A stretch of 64,000 bases of DNA, taken from positions 3,472,001 to 3,536,000 of the forward strand of contig JAZBRI010000004.1 in the NCBI GenBank assembly GCA_036874045.1. The letters are read 5' to 3'. Of the stretch, positions 22,814 to 34,063 are shown piece by piece. The position numbers and the translations under genes are program-made. Every line of letters starts with the position of its first letter. Within the stretch, counting starts at the first letter, position 1. The notes below the pieces were generated by a model. It had not been told where the DNA came from. It did no database searches and saw only the letters and a program-made list of their open reading frames with translations. The stretch is from Cymodocea nodosa (Eukaryota; Streptophyta; Magnoliopsida; Alismatales; Cymodoceaceae).

Positions 22814-25108
22814 TTATCGACCCCTCCTAAGTATATCACTTATAGCATTATATATATTATCTCCTAGATGCTTAATATCATTTCTGATGTCATTAAGCAC
22901 TACATCTAAGTTAGGAGGTAGTTGTATTTGCTGTTCTACTTGAACTGAATAACTTTGTTGTTGTTGTTGTTGTATATGGTCTGTATTAGGTTGTTGTTGT
23001 TATTGTCGTTGAGGTTTATGCATGGCCTGAAATTTTTGCAAATCTTTGATACTAAATGCTCTCATGCCCTTAGTTTCAGAGGGTCAGTCAGATAAATTCA
23101 ATTAGCTTGCAATGAGTTTACATACAGCATCACCATAAAATAACTTTGAACTCATATGCTGTAGTTGAGAAGTGAAAACATCAAACCAATTGATTTGAAT
23201 TCTATTCAGCAAGCTATAAGTTGCATATAAACAGCTTCTGCTGACTTCCAAATTGTGTCCAACTCTCTGAAATAAATTTGCATGCAATATATTTACAATA
23301 AATCTTGCCTCTGCATTCAGATTTTCCATTAATCTCATTTCAAAATATACATCTGGAATTTTTGATAAAGACTGAATGTTCCATTCCAGTTGTCTTATTA
23401 TGTCAAATCTGTTGGTAACAACAACACCTTCATTCTTTAATCCTAAAACTTCAAAAATTAACTCAGGAGACAACATAAACTCCTGTTCATTTATTTGAAT
23501 TTTCAGAAAATTTTCATTCTTGACCAGATTGCTATAAAAAACTGTAATAAGCTCTGTGTATTTCTTCCATTTCGTTCCTACTGGCAAGAATTTAATGAGG
23601 CCTTGAAACTCAAACAGATCTCTTATTTCCATCAAATTTCTGAATTTTATTGGACGAGCATGTAGAATCTGACATGTAATCAGATTATTGTATTTCTGCA
23701 ATGCTTCTTCAGATCTAAAATGAATTGCATTACCTTGAATTTTTAATATTGTACACAAAGAAGGTGATACCTGAAGCCGTGATTCAGAGTTTAATTCATC
23801 TTCAATAACCTCTTCTTCAGAATGAATGTCATGTTGTTTCTCTTCCAAAATATTATCTTGAAGCTGCTCAGGTAAGCTTGATTCTTCAGCTTCAACAGTG
23901 TTAGGAACATTGTCAATATGTGCAACATTCATCTGTTCAGTCTCTATAGAATGTTCAGAGTACAATTTTTCCACAAATTCTACAACCGGTGTATCTGTCT
24001 GTAATTGTTCATTTTGTTCAACAGATATTTCCATTGATTCAGGCTGTGAATTCTCAGACTCTGCTTCTATAGATTCTGTAGAAGGCTGGTTAACTTTTAG
24101 CTCTTCTGGAGTCTTAACATTTTCAATATCTGCTACTCCAGACAATTCCACCTTTGAACTAATTACTGCCTCAACATTGTCAATTATATCTACAATAACT
24201 TGTTCAATGTCAGGTGTTTGATGCTCTGATTTGTTAATTTCTGCATCATTAGGACTTGTACTAATAGAAAAACTTGAGCTCATATTTGACTTGGATTTCT
24301 TCTCAAGTTTTCTAGCAAAGGAAAATAAAGTCTCATTATCTTCATCAGTTTCAGTGTATTCGGAACTGATGATTTTATCAGATGCACAATAAGGTACAAT
24401 GTCTAGACATACATTGTCCTTTGGAAATAAATTTTCATCTGATTTTCCTTTTTCAAAAGACATTGTTTCCTTAGACATAATTTTTCTGACTTTCCTTATT
24501 CTATAACATTTCTGTTTCTCCTTTTCAAGTATTGTTGTTTTCTTTTCAAATTGCTCCATAAAAGTTTTATGCTTTACTTCTTCTAAGGCACTTTCTATTG
24601 CAACAGTCTTTCGAAGACTATCAACTTTTGTTTTGTCTACAGCAATATCTAATTCTACTTGTTTTGAATATAAAGAAGTAGGGATAGCTGATTCTTGCTC
24701 TTCCTCAAATACATGTAGTCTTGTACTGTTTATAGGAGTTTGAGGAGTTCTATTTGATGAACCTACACCTTTTTCCAAATATTTTGCATACTGTTCCAAA
24801 AATGCAATCTCAACATATTTCATTCTGTATTCTCTATCATATTTACTTCGAATACCCATGTATGTAATACTTGCATCAGTATGTTGAAGTTCTTGTCTAA
24901 CTTCATCTAATATATCATGATAAAAGAAGTAATCTCTATAAAGTTCTGCTAACATTTTGTCTACTCGAAATATTTTCTTGAACCAAGTACGTGGAACTTC
25001 ATCATTCTCTATTTCTTTTCCTTTTGCATCTCCTCTGCTTTTGCCTTTTCCTCTGTCACGACTTTTGTAGAACTTGGAGACCATCGTCGCAGATTGTAAC
25101 AGCAACAA
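22814..25108 (-). CDS. Sirevirus env-like ORF, 668 aa plus interrupted Gln-rich tail
   Basis: This additional ORF after RNase H is typical of Sireviruses and is often called env-like; its role is not established. The open frame is 25108-23102. The start may be M1 or M9 (MVSKFYK, 25084). The N-terminal 30 residues are Lys/Arg-rich. Residues about 250-440 are acidic and Glu/Ser/Thr-rich and probably disordered. The C-terminal 200 or so residues look globular (IQGNAIHFRSEEALQKY, GLIKFLPVGTKWKKY). I see no signal peptide or hydrophobic membrane segment, which argues against a working envelope protein. After TAA at 23102-23104 the same frame continues 97 codons to TAA at 22814-22816. It crosses one TGA and one further TAA and encodes a Gln-rich stretch (six consecutive Gln) and an amphipathic end, so the protein was probably about 760 aa before decay. 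Confidence 0.75.
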
Positions 25109-26669
25109 GCGGAAAATATTTTCTTGACAAAGTTTACAAATAACCTAAGTCCCCATGTAATAAGTGTTTAAATAAGGTTTTTAGGCGTATAACTCAACGT
25201 GAAGAGAAGTCGTGTTTAGAAATTAAATAAATATTGAATAAAATTTATTCAATCAAGGTACCCAAAATATTCAAGTATAACTCATTGAGTTAACTAACCT
25301 AACGAGTAAAACGCTGTCTAGAGGTAGTTTTACACGTTACCTTATCTAATATGTCTAGTTAGTATACTTAAAACAATTTTCGGATGTTTCCAACTGAAAT
25401 GTTCCGAAAACAACACACATGCTAAACTTAACATTATCTTTAGAACATTGTAAACTATTTGAACATTTTGTCTTTTGAATCTAGAATAGTTTGTTTGTCT
25501 TTTTAAATTATTTCATCAAGATTTTAAGAAGACATTAATTCAGATTAACTAAGATTTGTATTTTAAATTATATTAATCTGTTTTTGACATTGTTAATGCT
25601 CCCCCTACAAATATACTTCAAATATATTCAATCAAAATACAAAATATACTTGTAGTGATAGTAGATGTTAAGTATAACTATACTTTTACATTTTATTTTC
25701 AGAGACTTTCGTTATCCTGACATTATCAAAAATGATTTCCAGAATCAATTCCTAATGTATATGAATCAAAACACAACTTTGAACTCAATTCGATTAATTC
25801 AAGGAGAATAAAAGAATGTATCTCAAATAAATATTTTCAAAAGTACTAATGTTGATTCAATAAATCAATAGTCATATTGGTATAAACTATATGCGATTCA
25901 AATATATCTGTAATTAATGAAACAACTTTTTCTTTTCAAAACAGTAAATATTGATAATTTTCTTTAAAAGTTAGTTTGAAAAGCTTAAATCATACAAGAG
26001 CTTTCTAATGTACCCGTGTAATGAGCTTTTAGTCAACAATCTCAGATCTGATCAGGACCTTAGGTTGCCAGATTTAAAGAATCCTTTTTCAAGACAACAA
26101 TCCTTACATACCTATCTGCTCAAGTACAAAAGTCTCGTGATCAAACTAATCAATAAACTCTCAAAGATTTTTACTTTGTAAGCACTTTTCATTTTAAGCA
26201 CAGTATATATGTATTCCATTAATACAGATGCAATAAAACACAAATCTCATACAATTTTTACTTCTATGATTGTACTGAGAATATGAATCAATTTCAATAA
26301 GCTTATACTTTTGATTAACAATTTAAGATGAGTTACATATAACTTATTCTACAAGTTTAATCAATTAAGTCAAATTTATGCATGATCATATGCATTTTCC
26401 TTGATTCAAAGAAAACATTTAATCAAAATTTCAGAATGTAAGAAGTATTTAATGCTTTTCTTTTACACTTCCAATTAAAATCGTAAAAACTATTAAAATT
26501 GATAAACTACTTAAAATCAATAAGATACTACTATGATTTTACAATAAATACATAGTATCTTAAGCAGCAGTTTAGATATTACTTTAGATATTTATAATAA
26601 GTACATAATATCTATGAGGTGAACAACATCATCAATAATATTTATCTTTTCATGTGAAGTTTAAGCATT
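25109..26669 (-). other. Spacer between RNase H and the env-like ORF
   Basis: AT-rich, non-coding sequence within the copia element. It contains a polypurine-tract-like GTAGGGGGAGC (minus strand, 25608-25598). No protein-like frame seen. Confidence 0.5.
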
Positions 26670-28316
26670 TTACACATCACATAGCCTACAAATACCTAAA
26701 TTTAATCTAATGTTGCATAATGTATTTTCGTCTAGAGGTTTTGTAAATATATCAGTTAATTGATTTTTACGAGACACAAATTCTAATTTAATTTTTCCTT
26801 TAATTACGTTATCTCTTAGAAAATGATGTCTAACCTTTATATGTTTTGCTCTTGAATGTAATACAGGATTTTTGGAAAAATTTATTGTAGAACTACTGTC
26901 ACAATAAATCTCAGTTGTATCATAAGATAATCCAAAATCTTCTAAAGTTTGCCTTATCCACAGAATCTGAGTGCAACACAGTGCAGCAACAACATATTCA
27001 GCTTCTATAGTAGAAAGTGCTATACAGTTTTGCTTTTTACTAAACCATGACACCAAATTATTTTCCAATAATTGACATGTGTCATTGGTACTCTTTCTAT
27101 CAGATTTAGATCTTGCATAATCAACATCAGTATATCCTATAAGATCTATTGAACTATCCTTAGAATAATACAGTCCGAAATTTTTAGTTCCTTGTATATA
27201 TCTAAATATTCTTTTAACTGCAATTAAGTGTGATTCTTTAGGATTAGATTGAAATCTAGCACAAACACACACAACAAACATAATATCAGGTCTACTAGCA
27301 GTCAAATAAAGTAAAGAATCAATCATACTTCTGTATTTTCTTTGATCTATAGATTTTCCTATGTCATCAATATCTAATTTTAAAGTATTACTCATAGGAG
27401 TTCCTCGAATCCTTATATCATTAAAATTAAATTTCTTAAGCATTTCAAATGCATATTTTTCTTGATTTAAAAATATACCTTTATCCATTTGTTTAATTTG
27501 AAGTCCTAGAAAATATGAAAGTTCTCCTATCATACTCATTTCAAACTGATTAGTCATCTCTTCAGAGAATATTTCTATCAACTTATCAGAGGGTGCTCCA
27601 AAGATTATATCATCTACGTATATTTGAACAACAATCTGATCTTTACCATCTCTCTTAATAAATAGAGTATGATCCACTTTTCCCATGATATAGCATTTTT
27701 CTATTAAAAAAGTAGACAATCTTTCGTACCATGATTTAGGTGTTTACTTCAAACCATATAAGGCTTTCTTCAATTTATACACAAAGTCAGGATTTTTAAT
27801 ATCTTCAAATCCAGGTGGTTGTTTTACATAGACTTCTTCATTAATTAAACCATTTAGAAATGCACTCTTTACATCCATTTGATATAATTTAAAATCCATA
27901 TAACAAGCATAAGCCAATAATATTCTAATACTTTCTAACCTAGCCACAAGAGTAAATGTTTCATCATAATCTAATCATTCTTCCTGTGTATACCCTTGTG
28001 CAACTAATCTAGCTTTATTCCTAATAATTTGACCAGTTTCGTTAGTTTTGTTTCTAAAGATCCACTTTGTACCTATTATGTACTGATTTTCTGGTGGATA
28101 AACTAATTCACATACATCATTTCTGATGAATTGATTTAGTTCTTCTTGCATTGCCACTATCCAATTTTCATCAGATAATGCTTCTTGTATATTCCTTGGT
28201 TCCACCATAGAAACAAACATACACATACTATTTAAATTTACTGAAGCTCTAGTTTTAACTCCCTCATTAATATTACCAATGACTTGAGTAATGGGATGTG
28301 ATGAAGAATAACGTCA
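26670..28316 (-). pseudogene. Copia reverse transcriptase-RNase H, three stops
   Basis: One frame runs from 28316 to the stop at 26670, cut by stops at 28314-28316, 27975-27977 and 27744-27746. RT marks: TKWIFRNKTNE, NKARLVAQGYTQ, YQMDVKSAFLNG, VKQPPGFED, LKKALYGLK, and the catalytic YVDD in VQIYVDDIIFG (near 27617). RNase H shows ASRPDIMFVV, LIGYTDVDYARSKSDRKST, IALSTIEAEYVVA and EIYCDSSSTINFSKNP, ending with LTDIFTKPLDE, all standard for Ty1/copia. The stops replace residues expected to be Trp or Gln except at 27975, where Gly is expected. Confidence 0.92.
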
Positions 28317-29759
28317 ATTTCTCTGATTTTCCTCAATATTCTCATCAACATCTGAAAGTCCATCACTTTCATCATTAGTTTGATCATTTAAGTTCATATT
28401 TTTGATTTTCTCAGATAAATCATCAATCTCTCTATTGATCTCTAACTCATTTGGAAAATTGATCATATCATCATTATTAGCTTTAGATTGAGATTCTCTA
28501 AGAGAATTTTCATTGAAGCTTACATGGAGGGTTTCTTCAATAGTCCTAGAAGTCTTGTTATATACTCTATAGGCTTTACTTCTAGTAGAGTAACCTACAA
28601 ATATTCCTTCATCCGATTTGGCTTGAAATTTATCTCTTTTATCCTTAGTATTAAGAATAAAACACTTGCAACCAAATGGTTTCATATAGGAAATTTTTGG
28701 AACCCTATTAAACATAATTTCAAAAGGAGTTTTATTAACATGAGGTCTTAAATGACATCTGTTAATAACATAACAAGCTGTATTTACTACTTCAACCCAA
28801 AGATTTTGAGGTAACTTATGTTCATTCAACATAGTTCTGGACATTTCTTGAAGTGATCTATTCTTTCTCTCAACAACACCATTTTGACACGGTGCTCTTG
28901 GAAAAGAAAATCTATGATTAATGTCATTCTCATTACAATAGTTATCCATTTGATCATTATCAAATTCAGTTCCATGATCACTCCTAAGTTTTTGAATAGA
29001 GACACTTTGCTTATTTTGAACAAAATTGCAAAATATTTTAAATTTTTCAAAAACTTCTGTCTTAGATGCTAGAAAATATACCCAAGTGTATCTAGAGAAG
29101 TTATCTACTAAAACAAATACATACCGTTTACTACCAAGACTCATGATTCTTGTTGGTCCAAATAGATCCATATATATAAGTTCTAAGTCTCTCTTGCTTG
29201 AAATATCAGTTTTGGATTTAAAAGAGTTTTTGTGACGTTTACCTAACTCACATGCATCACACGTAAAGTTCTTTGAGTATTTAATCTTTGGTAAACCTCT
29301 CACTAAATGTTCTCTTGATAGTTTATGTAACAGTCTCATATTTATATGCCCAATCCTTTTATGCCATAGATATGCATCACTAGTTTCAGCTAGCAAACAT
29401 GAATTTAAATCAACTGCACCAGAATGTAAAGATAAAATACATACAGAACCTTTTCTTTTAGCAATAAACTTAATTTCATCTGTATTTTTATCAATTATTT
29501 TGCATACATTATCTTCAAACACTACATAATATCCATTTTCAATTAGTTTTATGACACTTAACAAATTAAATCCTAGGTTTTTTACATATAGTACATTCGA
29601 AATAACACAAGTAGGAGTTATTTGAACATTGCCCATACCTATAATTTTATCTTTGCTTTTGTTTCCAAATGTTACACTTCCTTTCATGGTATTTGTAAAA
29701 TTTTGTAATAGACTTTTTTGTCCGATCATGTGACTTGACGCTCCACTGTCCAAGATCTA
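28317..29759 (-). pseudogene. Copia protease and integrase, nearly intact
   Basis: The frame opens after TAG at 29759-29757, where Trp of the usual W-I-L-D-S-G start is expected. It runs 479 codons (numbered from the TTG at 29753) to TGA at 28314. Protease active site DSGA is at residues 2-5. Integrase zinc site: H131, H136, C165, C168. Catalytic triad: D196 (IYMDLFGP), D259 (LRSDHGTEF) and E295 (NGVVERKN), giving the expected 35-residue gap between the second Asp and Glu. After the core, PFGCKCFIL and DEGIFVGYS are the usual copia GKGY-region motifs. Catalytic residues are intact, so the integrase could be functional if supplied in trans. Confidence 0.92.
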
Positions 29760-29787
29760 TTTTGATGTTGTTTCCTCCTACAACAAA

Positions 29788-31582
29788 TTAAGAAAAACTT
29801 TTTCTTGGTACCCAATGTTGTTGAGGACCAAGTTCATTAAACGCATATTTCTTCTTTTTGTTTAAAAATAGTTTAACATTATCATTTATATTCTTATTAG
29901 TTGTAAGTACTATTGATTTATCATTAGCTTCATACTCACATATAGCATTATTACTTTTGCAATCATTCTTTTTGTTTTCAGATGTAGTATAATCAAGACC
30001 AAACATATTTTTATCAGATGTTAATTTATTTTGGTCATGCTTATACATTTCAATAAATTCATACCAAAATTTTGTACTTGTATTAACACTTTTCGTACAT
30101 ACAAAATCTTTTTATTCACAAGAATTTTTTGTTTTATCACATGCATAATGAGTAATTGGTCTAATACCAATGTATTGAATTACATGCTCAGGTTTCTGAA
30201 TTTTCAGTTTACTACAATTGTCTGAAATTTTAGAAACATTAGAAACTGAATTTCTAGAACAAGAAACAAGATTTTTAGAAACATTTATAGTCATGTTAGA
30301 AGTACAATTTGACAAATCACATTGATTTATATTATTACTGCATGATTCATCCCTTGAAGTACCTACTTCTACATATTTATTACCTTGTTTCATAATAAAA
30401 GGAATTTTAGTCTTAGATTTACTTGAACTGCAACTAATAAATCCTTTATTGGCTTGAGATTCAGGATATTCAAGATAATCAAATCCTAAGCAAAATTTAT
30501 AAAACACTGCAATGGTACTAGTTAGTTTGTCTAACTTAGTTTGACTTAAATTCTATTTCTCAAAGGTAGAATTTAAATCTTGCTCTCTCAGTTTTAATTT
30601 TTCTATCTCTAATTCAAGTTCATTTATATTGTTTCTAAACATTTCATTTTCAAATTCTATCTTTAATTTTTCAGCATTTATATTCTGTATTTGTTCATGC
30701 AAGATACATTCATTAAATCTAAATTTTTGCAAATCTCTAGCATGATTTTCATTATCACATTTAAACTTTTCTAAAGTAGTAGACAGGAAACAATTTTCTT
30801 CTTCCATAATGGATGAAGATTTTCTAATATTCTTATTTTCCAGTTTACATACTTTAAGTTTTTGTAATAATGCATGATAAGTACATAATAATTCATCAAA
30901 ATTGAAATCTGAATGACTTTCAGGATCAGATATTACCTCAGACTCATCTGCCATGCAGCACACATGAGCAACGTCTTCAAACTCTTGTTCTCCTTCTGAA
31001 TGTGAAGATTTTGATGCTGATTTCTCAGATTCAGACTCTTCAGACGTGTCATCCCAAGTGACCTTCAAAGCCTTTTTCTTGTAAAACTTTTTCTTAGTTT
31101 TCTGAGTCATCTTCTTTTGATTTGTCCTACTTTGCTTTTCATTTTTCCTCCTAGGACAATCTGGAGAAAGATGTCCAGGTTTCTTACAGTTGTAACATAC
31201 ATACTTTCTGGATGAAGAATTCTTGTCATTCAATGATTTTGACGTTGAGAGTTTATCATTTTTGTTCCTTTGCTGTTTCCTAACTTTCCATGCTTTCTTG
31301 AATTTCCTAGTCAGCAGAATCAAATCCTCGTCAGAATCAGTAAATATATCAGAATCTGAATTAATTTCGAAGGCTATTTCTTTCTTCATTTTTAGTTTGT
31401 TGTGACTCATTGATTCATTTAATTGAACTTCATAAGCTGTTAAATTTCCTATAAGTTCATTCATGGTATAAACATTTAAATCTCGTGATTCCTCAATTGA
31501 TATTACTTTCTGAGACCATTTATAACTTAGGGATCTGAGAATTTTCTTCACCAAATCCTTCTATTCAAAATTCTTTCCTAAA
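29788..31582 (-). pseudogene. Copia gag, second copy and long C-terminal part
   Basis: It continues from the LTR-fragment junction at 31582. It contains ILRSLSYKWSQKVISIEESR, the zinc knuckle CYNCKKPGHLSPDC (near 31150-31195), an acidic Ser/Glu stretch, then a long coiled-coil-like region (MEEENCFLSTTLEKF ... ELEIEKLKLREQDL) typical of the oversized Sirevirus gag. TAG at 30553 and TAA at 30112 interrupt it. It ends at 29788 after GPQQHWVPRKSFS in a frame different from the protease frame, so gag and pol are joined by a frame change. Confidence 0.85.
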
Positions 31583-32765
31583 TATTTTCTGAAATATAAT
31601 TGAAACTTTAATACTCAAAAACAAGTCAAGACATTGTTTTCATAAAATCATTTTTATTCAAGGTTTCAATTACAATATACAATTCAATTCTCCTCAGAAA
31701 TTGTAGATGTCATTATATTTCGATACCATGTATCATCTAAACAATTACATAACTACAAACAGAGAAAACTAATTTGCGAAATTTAAAACTTTTCTCCCTG
31801 TTTGAGATCTTTCTTCTTCTTCTTTTTCTTCTTCAGCAATTCTTCAGTGACGAATATCTTGTCTTTTCATGCTTTATCGAATTTGCTTTCTTCTGATACT
31901 TCAAATCTTCAGTGACGAAAATCTTACCTTTTTATGCTTCACTTAACTTTCTTCTACTTGAGAGATTTTTCTCGAAGAGGTGTTTTTGATCCCTAAAAAA
32001 GATTTTTCTTTTGGTGTGCAGGGATGGTTTGATCCTTGAAAAGATTTTTTGTTTTGTGTGCAAGGATAAATTGATCAACGAGAATTCTATGTCTTTTATA
32101 CTGTATCTTCATTTCATGTATATCCTTCACGTTTAACCACTACCAGTTTTCTACTTCTCCACGTTTTTCCTTTTTCCTTCATCGAAACACACACGTTCTA
32201 ACCCACGTTTATATTTCGAATTTTCTTTAATCATCAGTCCTGGATCTCTGAAAAATTTCCTGAAAATAAACTTTCTCGTCCAAAAATTTTTCATCAGTGT
32301 AATAAGAAGTCGTTACTTTAATGTTAACTAAACGAGTAACACAAGTATATATATAACTTAACGTTTCTAACTTAACGAGTTCCTCATGTGCCATTTCACG
32401 TGACAAGTACTGTAGCTAACTCAACGAACTAAGTCTGTGGTGTTATGCTATCTCAACGAACCATCTCCGTTGTGTTATGATAACTCAACAAACCATCTCC
32501 GTTGTGTTATGATAACTCAACGAACCAGTAATAAACAAATATTTTTATAATAAGAATTTTACCACGTGTAAAAATAACAACTTAAGTTTATAACACTAAC
32601 CTAACGCGTTGTCTTAGTGTTCAATATAGCAACTCAACGCATTTAGTTATGTTAACTTAACGAGTTAAATATGTGCACATCACGTGATACAATACAACAT
32701 TCGTAACTTATAATTTCACCACGTGTATAACACTAACTTAACGAGTTCGTTTCTTCTTTTACTCA
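31581..32765 (-). repeat. Internal LTR fragment (1185 bp) inside gag
   Basis: It aligns without net length change to 34111-35295 of the 5' LTR (about 3% difference by hand). It lacks both LTR termini and sits between two copies of a 641-bp gag segment. Junction overlaps are ACTCA at 32761-32765 and an A/T stretch at 31581. Confidence 0.9.
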
Positions 32766-33865
32766 TCTGGCATGAAGCACACATGAGCAACATCTTCTAA
32801 CTCTTGTTCTCCTTCTGAATGTGAAGATTTTGATGCTGATTCCTCAGATTCAGACTCTTCAGACGTGTCATCCCAAGTGACCTTCAAAGCCTTTTTCATG
32901 TAAAACTTTTTCTGAGTTTTCTGAGCCATCTTCTTCTGATTTGTCCTACATTGCTTTTCATTTTTCCTCAAAGGACAATCTAGAGAAAGATGTTCAGGTT
33001 TCTTACAGTTGTAACATACATACTTTCTAGATGAAAAATTCTTGTCATTCAATGATTTTGACGTTAAGGGTTTATCATTTTTGTTCCTTTGATGTTTCCT
33101 AGCTTTCCATGCTTTCTTGAATTTCCTAGTCAGCATAATCAAATCCTCGTCAGAATCAGTAAATATATCAGAATCTGAATTAATTTCAAATGCTATTTCT
33201 TTCTTCATTTTTAGTTTGTTGTGACTCAGTGATTCATTTAATTGAACTTCATAAGCTGTTAAATTTCCTATAAGTTCATTCATAGTATAAACATTTAAAT
33301 CTCGTGATTCCTCAATTGATGTTACTTTCTGAGACCATTTAGAACTTAGGGATCTAAGAATTTTCCTCACCAAATCCTTCTGTTCAAAATTCTTTCCTAA
33401 ACATTTTAAAGAGTTTATGATATCAAGAAATCTGGAAAACATCTCAGAAATATTTTCGTCTTCATGCATCTTAAAGAGTTCATACTTATGAATCAACATG
33501 TTTATTTTAGTCTCTTTAACTTGAGAAGTACCTTCATGTGAAACTTCTAATGCATGTCACACCTCATAAGCAAATTTATATGCCGACACTTTACTTAACT
33601 GTTCATAACTCAATGCATAGAATAAAATATTTAAGCCATTAGCATTCAGAGTTTCATTTTCTTTTTCAATAATTGTCCAAGTATTATAAGGGTTAGTTAA
33701 CGGAGTATATAGTTTAGAAATCATGAACCACAACTTATGATCTATACTTTGAAGAAAAACATTCATCCTATATTTCCAATATTCAAAATGTATTCCATCA
33801 AATAAAGGAGGACGATTAAGATTTTGACCTTCATATAAAGAAAAATTACAATTTCCAGTAGCCAT
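32761..33865 (-). pseudogene. Copia gag, N-terminal part, cut by an internal LTR fragment
   Basis: It begins MATGNCNFSLYEGQNL at 33865, as in Sirevirus gags, and includes LNRPPLFDGIHFEYWKYRM. TGA at 33557-33559 stands where Trp is expected. The rest (ETKINMLIHKYELFKM ... zinc knuckle CYNCKKPEHLSLDC) runs to 32761, then the frame enters the LTR fragment. The 32761-33401 segment duplicates 30942-31582. Confidence 0.88.
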
Positions 33866-34049
33866 CTTAACTTAGATTTTTCAACCTATTTGATTTTAAA
33901 GAGTCTAAAAACTTTAAAACAATTTGAGCCTTAAATCAAGAAAGTTAAACGTATGCTCAGGTTAATTTTTGTTTAAAAATAAGGAAGGTAGAATAAGCAA
34001 TGATATTAAATAAGTTGGTATTGATTTTATATCAAAGATTATTAACAAA

Positions 34050-34061
34050 GCTCTGATACCA
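34050..34061 (-). other. Primer-binding site of the copia element
   Basis: TGGTATCAGAGC on the minus strand is an exact complement to the initiator tRNA-Met 3' end, two bases from the LTR end CCTACA. Confidence 0.9.
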
Positions 34062-34063
34062 CT

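Noticed and set aside
23102-25108. A true viral envelope gene
   Set aside because: No signal peptide, transmembrane helix or cleavage site can be seen; only the position in the element recalls env.
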